NCBI GenBank assembly: GCA_031288955.1
Contig: JAITQJ010000349.1
Span: 1-6,346, forward strand
Length of the DNA: 6,346 nucleotides
DNA from: Planctomycetaceae bacterium
GTDB taxonomy: Bacteria > Planctomycetota > Planctomycetia > Pirellulales > Thermoguttaceae
Reading direction: 5' to 3'
In this document: positions 1 to 4,994 of the stretch, in pieces
Position numbering within the stretch: the first letter of the stretch is position 1
How the letters are laid out: every line of letters begins with the position of its first letter
Program-made: the position numbers and the translations under genes
The notes under the pieces: generated by a model
What the model saw: only the letters and a program-made list of their open reading frames with translations
Database searches by the model: none
Told to the model about the DNA's origin: nothing

Positions 1-327
1 AAGGGCAGCCAAACGTTCGGCACTGCCGGAGCGAATGCGGACGAAATCGACCTTGCCGTTTTTGTGAACAACGAATCGGAAAGTGATGCCGCTGTTGACG
101 TGAGTGAAGAACTCGGTAAAGCGGTCTTTCCGTTGGACGGTACGCTGCCGGCAAAGGCACCGATTGAAATCACCTTTGAGTTGGACGAGCAGGGGGCTTT
201 AACACTGACCGGCTTGGACAAGACAAACGGCAAGACGATTACCGCAGAGTTCAAGTCCGAAGGTGTGATGACGAAGGAAGAGAAAGACACATCCACTACG
301 GTGTTGGAGGTTTTAACGGTTGAGTAA
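1..327 (+). CDS. Hsp70/DnaK-like protein, C-terminal fragment ending after the substrate-binding beta domain (5' end outside window)
   Basis: The frame is open from base 1 and gives 108 residues before the TAA at 325-327; the start lies upstream. The fragment reads like the end of the DnaK substrate-binding beta sandwich: a KGSQTFGTAG strand (DnaK has KKSQVFSTA), then LDGTLPAKAPIEITFELDEQ (DnaK has LDGI.PAPRG.PQIEVTFDID), then a GLDKTNGK turn (DnaK AKDK.SGK) and a closing strand with SEGVMTKEE. About a dozen residues later the protein ends, so the alpha-helical lid and acidic tail of housekeeping DnaK are missing. Known biology: Hsp70s bind hydrophobic peptides in an ATP-controlled, J-protein-dependent way. 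Inference: this is a divergent, lidless paralog serving the membrane/VWA genes downstream rather than the general chaperone. The ATPase domain cannot be seen, so its integrity is unknown. A GTG at 64 is only an internal valine codon, not the start. Confidence 0.85.
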   Translation, partial: KGSQTFGTAGANADEIDLAVFVNNESESDAAVDVSEELGKAVFPLDGTLPAKAPIEITFELDEQGALTLTGLDKTNGKTITAEFKSEGVMTKEEKDTSTTVLEVLTVE

Positions 328-339
328 ATAACACCAAGA

Positions 340-363
340 GCGGGACACGATATTGTGTCCCGC
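340..363 (+). terminator. Perfect 9-bp hairpin after the Hsp70-like gene (candidate terminator or attenuator)
   Basis: GCGGGACAC (340-348) pairs without mismatch to GTGTCCCGC (355-363) around a six-base loop GATATT. It starts 12 bases after the Hsp70-like stop codon and ends 9 bases before the ATG of the lipoprotein gene. The GC-rich stem suits an intrinsic terminator, but the following bases (ATTATTA) are not a proper U tract, so termination would be weak. It also sits where a ribosome binding site for the next gene would be. It may separate or adjust expression of the two genes, or stabilise the upstream transcript's 3' end. Confidence 0.55.
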
Positions 364-372
364 ATTATTACG

Positions 373-843
373 ATGAAACACCTAATTTCCCTTTTATTGT
401 TCCTATCCCTTGCCGGTTGTTCACACGTCGGCGATGCGGATTTGTCCGCCGTTGAAGATGTTGGTGCGCCGCCGAAAGCGGAGTCCACAAAGAAGGACGA
501 CTCGACAGCGTGCGCTTACTGGAAATGTTCGACAACGAAGAAGATGTATATGCAAAAATACGTCAAGAACGACGGCGGAAAGTACCGACCTGACGGAGCG
601 TACAAACTCGGCGAAGGCATCGGTGCTTTCCCGCTCGAAGATTTGGGTAAATACGGCAGCGATGGTCAAAACGTGTCGTGGAATGTCGGAATTGACCCTT
701 GCCCGCATTGTGGAAACAAGGGCGTTGGACAGTGTCCTTGCCAAAAGATTCATTGCTGTAAAGGTATGCACGCAACTTGTCCGTGGTGCGGTCGTGAAAA
801 CGATTATACTCCCGGTGAAGTCAACGTCGGCGGGGGCGGCTAA
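373..843 (+). CDS. Lipoprotein with a TerY-C-like eight-cysteine zinc-ribbon module
   Basis: The product has 156 residues. It begins MKHLISLLLFLSLAGCSHV, a short signal peptide with lipobox LAGC; Cys16 would be lipidated, anchoring the mature protein outside the cytoplasm. I chose ATG 373 over the in-frame GTG at 355 because GTG adds six residues before the signal peptide and lies in the hairpin stem. After a polar linker and a CAYWKC pair (C47, C52), the C-terminus carries CPHC (110/113), CPC (121/123), CC (128/129) and CPWC (136/139). This is eight closely spaced cysteines in the style of a zinc ribbon. The CPHCGN...CPCQK...CPWCG arrangement resembles the TerY-C metal-binding domain, which is usually fused to a cytoplasmic VWA domain. 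Here the module is free and exported, next to genes for membrane VWA proteins, suggesting it partners them in trans. No Shine-Dalgarno is evident. The lipoprotein call is firm; the TerY-C assignment is from pattern memory. Confidence 0.88.
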   Translation: MKHLISLLLFLSLAGCSHVGDADLSAVEDVGAPPKAESTKKDDSTACAYWKCSTTKKMYMQKYVKNDGGKYRPDGAYKLGEGIGAFPLEDLGKYGSDGQNVSWNVGIDPCPHCGNKGVGQCPCQKIHCCKGMHATCPWCGRENDYTPGEVNVGGGG

Positions 844-976
844 AATTGAACAACGAATGACATAAATTGAAAGAACAATCAAGGAACAACATTGCCCCCG
901 CTGGTCGGCGATGCGGACACGCCGGCAGGCGAGACAAAATACCCCTGCATAATTTGTTATAAGAGGAACATAAAAG
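844..976 (+). other. 133-base intergenic spacer with a GC-rich island
   Basis: The first part is A-rich. Then a sharply GC-rich island (about 895-933) appears, containing GCCGGC and GGTCGGCGATGCGGACAC, before the sequence turns AT-rich again (CATAATTTGTTATAAG) ahead of the next gene. The 14-mer GTCGGCGATGCGGA at 904-917 also occurs inside the lipoprotein gene at 427-440. No convincing protein or RNA gene is visible: the only ATG frame in the island, at 911, has 13 codons. The AT-rich end could hold a -10 element, but no matching -35 box was found. Confidence 0.4.
961..968 (+). promoter_or_regulatory. Shine-Dalgarno sequence of the coiled-coil membrane gene
   Basis: AAGAGGAA lies about eight bases before the ATG at 977, with good purine-rich complementarity to the 16S 3' end. 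It fixes that start. It is the only clear Shine-Dalgarno in the window; the other starts lack one at the usual distance. Confidence 0.7.
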
Positions 977-1768
977 ATGAATGATACAGAACTATTAAAA
1001 GCGTGGGCGGATTTATTGCCTATCCTGAAAGCCTGTTTGTCTGGAACAGCGGTCTTTTTGGTCGTTGCCGTTATTGGTTTTGGCGGTACGGCATTAACCC
1101 GCTCGCTCAATTATGCCGTCAGCGCGAGCGTTATTTTTGCTTCGCTTGTTGGCGGTATGCTTGCAGGTGCCGCCGTGTTTTTCAGTTGCTTCGGCTCCTT
1201 TGAGGCTGGCAAAGAATCGCAGCACAAATGGCTTGCAGACGAAATTCAACGCCTTGAAACAGAAGCACAGCGTCTAGAAGAACTCAAAACGGAATTAGAG
1301 GCAAAGCAGGAATATCTCAAAGAGACCAACGTCAATGAAGAGACTCTGAAACGTCTCACAGAAGAGGTTGCTGAAAATCAGGAAAAAATACAGTCTTTGC
1401 GCAATGAAAGAGAGACGCTTGAATCGGATATATCGAAAATCGCTTCGGACAAACGTTGGATTGAAAATGAACGTCAGCGGCTGCAAAATATTCATAAAGA
1501 GCAGGAGCAGGCACGAAAAGAAATTGAACAGGCACGATACAGCGAAGGACAGTTAAAACGTATGGAGGCACGTCTAAAAGAATTACGAGTGCTGTTAGAA
1601 ACAGCCGAAAAAGATTGGAACAAAATAACAACAGACAAACGTTGGATTGAAGATGAACGCCAGCGGCTTGAAGCATTGCGAAAAAAAATACAGGACGAGG
1701 AAAAAACAATGAAGATGCTGCAAAGCACTCCCAAGCCCAGCCAGCCGAAAGCACTGATACTGGAATGA
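977..1768 (+). CDS. Membrane-anchored coiled-coil protein, unknown function
   Basis: The product has 263 residues and I do not recognise its family. Two hydrophobic segments (about 20-40 and 48-71), separated by a short loop TRSLNY, form an N-terminal hairpin anchor. From about 80 to 248 it is almost entirely charged Glu/Lys/Arg/Gln-rich helix with heptad-like leucines, a long coiled coil of roughly 170 residues. The motif DKRWIENERQRLQ (158-170) recurs as DKRWIEDERQRLE (220-232), 62 residues later, showing internal duplication. The tail is Pro/Lys-rich. Topology is ambiguous: the loop carries one Arg, while the N-terminus has Asp/Glu and Lys in near balance. The start is supported by the strong Shine-Dalgarno. 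It lies 51 bases before the first VWA gene in the same direction and is probably co-transcribed. Inference: a membrane-tethered scaffold or spacer for the VWA proteins or the chaperone pair. Coiled-coil composition gives spurious similarity to many proteins, so homology-based names should be treated with care. Confidence 0.88.
   Translation: MNDTELLKAWADLLPILKACLSGTAVFLVVAVIGFGGTALTRSLNYAVSASVIFASLVGGMLAGAAVFFSCFGSFEAGKESQHKWLADEIQRLETEAQRLEELKTELEAKQEYLKETNVNEETLKRLTEEVAENQEKIQSLRNERETLESDISKIASDKRWIENERQRLQNIHKEQEQARKEIEQARYSEGQLKRMEARLKELRVLLETAEKDWNKITTDKRWIEDERQRLEALRKKIQDEEKTMKMLQSTPKPSQPKALILE
1448..1486 (+). repeat. Internal coiled-coil repeat, copy 1 (DKRWIENERQRLQ)
   Basis: This encodes residues 158-170 of the coiled-coil protein. 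It matches copy 2 at 1634-1672 in 35 of 39 bases and 11 of 13 residues, at a period of 62 residues. The weakly similar flanks (SDISKIAS against KDWNKITT) suggest that a longer unit was duplicated. Confidence 0.8.
1634..1672 (+). repeat. Internal coiled-coil repeat, copy 2 (DKRWIEDERQRLE)
   Basis: This encodes residues 220-232 of the coiled-coil protein and is the second copy of the unit at 1448-1486. The conserved Trp is unusual in a coiled coil, so the motif may be a contact site rather than a pure heptad spacer. Confidence 0.8.
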
Positions 1769-1819
1769 CAATTAGTTTAGACACTTACATAACACCTTTT
1801 GCCCCTTATTGCCAAAACA

Positions 1820-3241
1820 ATGCAAGACATTCTCAATAACACGAAGAAGCCGGTCGTTTTTTGCCTTTCGGCGGCAATCGGCTGTTTCCTTTTTGCGCTT
1901 TTAGCCGAATTGTTTTTACTACTGACCGCTGGCGGAACGCTGCCGCAGTCGTATTGTCTCACCATTGACGTGTCCGGTTCGATGGCGGGCAGCAAGATGG
2001 ACGAAGTCAAACGGGCAGCGAAAACGTTTATTGACAAACAAAACCTCACAAACGATTCCGTTGCCCTGGTGATTTTCAGCAGTGTAGGAAAAATCCTTGT
2101 TCCTTTCACTCACAACAAGAGTGAACTGACTGGTCAAATCGACCGCTTGGAGTCCTACGGCGGTACCAATTTTGAAGACGCAATGCTCAAAACCGAAGAA
2201 GTAATGACCGCTCGCAAACGTGCGGCGATTCTTCTTTTCACAGACGGCGCACCGAGTGCCGGCGACTCGCAAAAGGCACTTGACATTGCCTATTCTCTGC
2301 GCAAAAACGGTGTGCGGATTTTTTCCGTTGCCACTGCGGACGGTGATATGCCGTATTTGGCGGGAATCACGGGACATCAAGACCGCGTGATTGCCGCAAC
2401 AGACGGTAAAATCGGCGAAGCGTTCGCCGCCGCAGAAACGGCAATGAAACAATCGTTAATGGGCGGCGGGTCAAGTTCAACGGCAATGGCGTTTGTCCGT
2501 TCAAGCGGCTGGTCGGTTTTTCTGTGTTTCGGCATTGCATTAGCATTGGTTGGCGTGCAGAACTATTTTTTGAAAAAACCGCTCTTGCCGCCGGAGCAGT
2601 TGCCGCTCGTTGCCGCCGGTTCTGCCGCTGCCGGTTTAGCATCGGGTTTTATCGGCGAAATATCGCATCAGGTTTTCGATGTCGTCCATCTCGGCGTTTT
2701 GGGTCAGGTTGTCGGCTGGACGGTTCTCGGTGCCGCATTAGCGTTTGGAATGACGTACTTCATACCGAATATGAACAAGCAAAAAGCGTTACAGTTCGGT
2801 GCTGTCGGCGGCTTGCTGGGTTCGTTTGCTTTTCTTTTCTTCAGTATCGGAACCGAGGTTGCCGGTCGGCTGCTCGGAGCGTTTGTTTTAGGGGCGATTA
2901 TCGGTTTGCTCGTGGCGTTTGTCGAAATGCTCTTCCGCAACGTTTGGCTTATGGTGATGTATGACCCGCGCAACGTTGCCCAAGTGAATCTCGGAACGCA
3001 ACTCGTTACGGTCGGCGGCGGGAGCAGGGATAGTATTCACATCAATGGCGTGGAACCGAACTTTGGAACGTTCCAGATGAGCGGTAATACGATTCAATAC
3101 AAAACGAAAAACGGAACGCAGACGCTCAATCCCGGCGACCGTGTGAATGTCGGCAGTGTTGAACTCGTGGTCTGTTCCAAAGACGTGTTGTTTGCCGCCT
3201 CGAAGTTTTACCCGATGAGGATGAGCAAAGTGCCGCGATGA
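1820..3241 (+). CDS. Polytopic membrane protein with VWA (MIDAS) domain and C-terminal FHA-like domain, paralog 1
   Basis: The product has 473 residues. Order: TM1 (about 12-36); VWA domain (about 45-215) with the full MIDAS set D50-x-S52-x-S54 in IDVSGSMAG, T116 in GGTNF and D142 in LLFTDG; a Gly/Ser linker; TM2-TM6 (about 231-250, 261-279, 289-314, 325-347, 350-371), several glycine-rich; then a C-terminal domain (374-473). That domain has the spacing of an FHA fold (LVTVGG...IHING...GTFQ...LNPGDRVNVGSVELVV) but lacks the GR and SxxH phosphothreonine-binding residues. VWA domains bind protein ligands through a divalent metal. Lysines at KK (before TM1), LKK (after TM2) and NKQK (after TM4) predict an extracytoplasmic VWA domain and a cytoplasmic C-terminus. 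ATG 1820 is preferred over the in-frame TTG 1799 because it aligns with the second paralog; neither has a Shine-Dalgarno. The stop overlaps the next start (ATGA). Role inferred: membrane receptor or assembly component; ligand unknown. Confidence 0.9.
   Translation: MQDILNNTKKPVVFCLSAAIGCFLFALLAELFLLLTAGGTLPQSYCLTIDVSGSMAGSKMDEVKRAAKTFIDKQNLTNDSVALVIFSSVGKILVPFTHNKSELTGQIDRLESYGGTNFEDAMLKTEEVMTARKRAAILLFTDGAPSAGDSQKALDIAYSLRKNGVRIFSVATADGDMPYLAGITGHQDRVIAATDGKIGEAFAAAETAMKQSLMGGGSSSTAMAFVRSSGWSVFLCFGIALALVGVQNYFLKKPLLPPEQLPLVAAGSAAAGLASGFIGEISHQVFDVVHLGVLGQVVGWTVLGAALAFGMTYFIPNMNKQKALQFGAVGGLLGSFAFLFFSIGTEVAGRLLGAFVLGAIIGLLVAFVEMLFRNVWLMVMYDPRNVAQVNLGTQLVTVGGGSRDSIHINGVEPNFGTFQMSGNTIQYKTKNGTQTLNPGDRVNVGSVELVVCSKDVLFAASKFYPMRMSKVPR
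2933..3238 (+). repeat. Direct repeat, copy 1: FHA-like coding end of paralog 1
   Basis: The last 102 codons of paralog 1 match those of paralog 2 (4600-4905) in 90 of 102 residues without gaps. Exact DNA runs include 31 bases (3093-3123), 40 bases (3150-3189) and 32 bases (3206-3237), at a constant offset of 1667. The upstream VWA halves are far more diverged. Confidence 0.9.
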
Positions 3242-4908
3242 GCCGTTCGCTTAATGATTCACTATTACCAATTACACTGATGGACTTAATACAAAAGTTA
3301 CCGAAATCCGTTATTTTTGCAGCCGTTGCCGCTGTCGGCTGCTTCATTGCCGCTATCCTTGCCGAACCGCTGTTCATCGAGACCGCTCCCATTATCATTC
3401 CGCAGCCGCCCGAACCGCCAAGTCCCTTTTTCTGCTTCTGCTTTGACGACTCCGGCAGTATGGGCGGCAACAAACGGCAGGCTGTCAAAAAAGCCGCCAA
3501 AGATTTTGTCCTTGACCGAAATTTGGACAAAGAAAAGGTAGGCATTGTCGTTTTTGACGGCAGTTCGAGAGTTTTTTTATCGCTTTCCCACGATAAAAAC
3601 GCTGTATTGTCAAAGATTGATTCTTATTATCTCGGCGGCGGAACAGCGTTTGCCGGTGCGCTGCACGATGCAATGACCGAATTTGGCAACGATTCGGAAA
3701 TTGGACAAATCAACAATGATTACAAGTCCAAGACAGAACAAGTCAACACCAAAATTGATGAAGCAAACAAGTTGATTGGAGAAGGACGTGTTAAAGCGGA
3801 AAAAATCCCCGCGTTGCTGCCGCTATCTGTACCGAAAATTGTACTCTTTTTTACTGACGGTCAAAACGGCGACAGACCCCAAACATTACAAAAGGCACAG
3901 GAACTTCGGGAAAAGGGAATCAAGATTTATGCCGTTGCAACCCAAGACGGCGATAAAAATTACCTTGCCCAAATGACCGGTGATTCTTCGCAGGTTTATA
4001 TGACCAGCGACACAAACATCGGCAGTGCATTCAAGCAAATGGAACAAAAAATCAATGCGGATATTTCTGCTGCCCAGCCTGACTTTCTTAAAAATATGAG
4101 CAAGACGAAGGCAGACAAGAGCGGCGAATTAGAAATCACCGTTGGTACGAAACGCTCTATGCAAATCATTCAGGCAACTGTTTGGTCAATGCTGCTCTGT
4201 TTGGGTATGTGTATTTTCATCGCGATTGTTCAGAACCGAATGATGCGCAAACCCCTTGTGATTCCTATGCAGTTGGCAACGTTAGCCGTCGGCGGAGCGG
4301 CAGGCGGGGTTGCTGCCGGTTTTATCGGCGATGCTGCGTTTCAACTCATTCCCGTCGTTTTTATCGGCAGGCTGGTCGGGCTTGGTTTGCTTGGTGCGAT
4401 ATTAGCGTTTGGAATGTCCTTTTTTATCGCAAATCTCGACCGCAAGTGGGCGTTAATCGGCGGAGCCGTAGGCGGCGTGCTCGGCTCACTCGGCTTTCTC
4501 ATCATCACAAGCATTATGGCAGACACCGGCGGTCGCCTTATCGGAGCGGCAATTCTCGGTGCGTGCATCGGCGCAATGATTGGCTGGGTCGAAACAATGT
4601 TCCGCAACGCTTGGCTGATGGTGATGTACGACCCTCGCAACTTTACACAAGTCAATCTCGGAACGCAACTCGTAACGGTCGGCGGCAGTAATCGGGATAT
4701 GATATTTATCAATGGTGCAGAACCGAACTTGGGAACGTTCCAGATGTCCGGCAACACCGTTCAATACAAAACGAAAAACGGAACGCAGACATTGAATCCC
4801 GGCGACCGCGTGAACATCGGCAGTGTTGAACTCGTGGTCTGTTCCAAAGACGTGTTATTTGCCGTCTCGAAATTTTACCCGATGAGGATGAGCAAAGTGC
4901 CGCGGTAG
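3238..4908 (+). CDS. Polytopic membrane protein with VWA (MIDAS) domain and C-terminal FHA-like domain, paralog 2
   Basis: The product has 556 residues, with the same plan as the preceding gene. TM1 (about 24-43) is followed by a proline-rich linker (about 52-63) absent from paralog 1. The VWA domain (about 64-272) has MIDAS residues D70, S72, S74 in FDDSGSMGG, T136 in GGGTAF and D207 in FFTDG. Between the last two motifs sits an extra, mostly charged helical insert (about 148-195). A Lys-rich linker leads to TM2-TM6 (about 315-333, 343-364, 371-397, 404-425, 432-455). The FHA-like C-terminus (455-556) is 88% identical to paralog 1. MRK after TM2 and DRK after TM4 again predict an outward VWA domain and an inward C-terminus. 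ATG 3238 overlaps the upstream stop as ATGA, typical of translational coupling. However, homology with paralog 1 starts at the internal ATG 3280 (MDLIQKLPK), so the first 14 residues may be untranslated; neither start has a well-placed Shine-Dalgarno. The pair may form a heteromer. Confidence 0.9.
   Translation: MSRSLNDSLLPITLMDLIQKLPKSVIFAAVAAVGCFIAAILAEPLFIETAPIIIPQPPEPPSPFFCFCFDDSGSMGGNKRQAVKKAAKDFVLDRNLDKEKVGIVVFDGSSRVFLSLSHDKNAVLSKIDSYYLGGGTAFAGALHDAMTEFGNDSEIGQINNDYKSKTEQVNTKIDEANKLIGEGRVKAEKIPALLPLSVPKIVLFFTDGQNGDRPQTLQKAQELREKGIKIYAVATQDGDKNYLAQMTGDSSQVYMTSDTNIGSAFKQMEQKINADISAAQPDFLKNMSKTKADKSGELEITVGTKRSMQIIQATVWSMLLCLGMCIFIAIVQNRMMRKPLVIPMQLATLAVGGAAGGVAAGFIGDAAFQLIPVVFIGRLVGLGLLGAILAFGMSFFIANLDRKWALIGGAVGGVLGSLGFLIITSIMADTGGRLIGAAILGACIGAMIGWVETMFRNAWLMVMYDPRNFTQVNLGTQLVTVGGSNRDMIFINGAEPNLGTFQMSGNTVQYKTKNGTQTLNPGDRVNIGSVELVVCSKDVLFAVSKFYPMRMSKVPR
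4600..4905 (+). repeat. Direct repeat, copy 2: FHA-like coding end of paralog 2
   Basis: This is the second copy of the 306-base unit at 2933-3238. Both end with the same residues, SKFYPMRMSKVPR, just before their stops (TGA in copy 1, TAG in copy 2). Near-identity at synonymous sites in this part points to recent duplication or gene conversion confined to the 3' end. Confidence 0.9.
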
Positions 4909-4994
4909 GGCGGTATTGTTATTTCCCTGTTTCGCCTTTTTTCAAAACAATTTTTCCCAAACAACTTTTTCAACCGGCAACGCGATTATATTCA
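4909..4994 (+). other. 86-base T-rich spacer between paralog 2 and the J-like gene
   Basis: The spacer is pyrimidine-rich on the + strand, with T runs at 4937-4942, 4951-4955 and 4966-4970. No clear promoter, Shine-Dalgarno or strong hairpin is visible. The J-like gene may have its own weakly marked start or be read through from the VWA genes. Confidence 0.4.

Noticed and set aside
355..372. GTG start for the lipoprotein gene
   Set aside because: It lies in the stem of the 340-363 hairpin and would put MSRIIT before an otherwise good signal peptide. ATG 373 begins directly with MKH and the hydrophobic core.
410..865. 151-codon forward frame overlapping the lipoprotein gene
   Set aside because: It is Arg/Thr-rich and has no domain, whereas the lipoprotein frame holds a lipobox and a patterned cysteine module.
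911..952. 13-codon ATG frame in the GC-rich spacer
   Set aside because: It is too short, with no Shine-Dalgarno and an Arg-rich product; better explained as chance within the GC-rich island.
421..1110. 229-codon reverse-strand frame
   Set aside because: It is antisense to two well-supported genes and crosses their spacer. Its product is Cys/Arg/Val-rich with no recognisable domain, as expected of a shadow frame.
1769..1819. Promoter or small gene between the coiled-coil gene and paralog 1
   Set aside because: The 51-base spacer shows no -35/-10 pair, no hairpin and no Shine-Dalgarno; simple read-through in one operon is the plainer reading.
2524..2964. 146-codon forward frame inside paralog 1, with a similar one at 4182-4691 inside paralog 2
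   Set aside because: Both are out-of-frame readings of the glycine-rich membrane segments and give Arg/Cys-rich products. They occur in both paralogs only because the DNA is duplicated.
4907..4942. Possible terminator after paralog 2 (AGGGCG pairing with CGCCTT, then T run)
   Set aside because: The stem is only six pairs including a G-T pair, with a 20-base loop; too weak to call.
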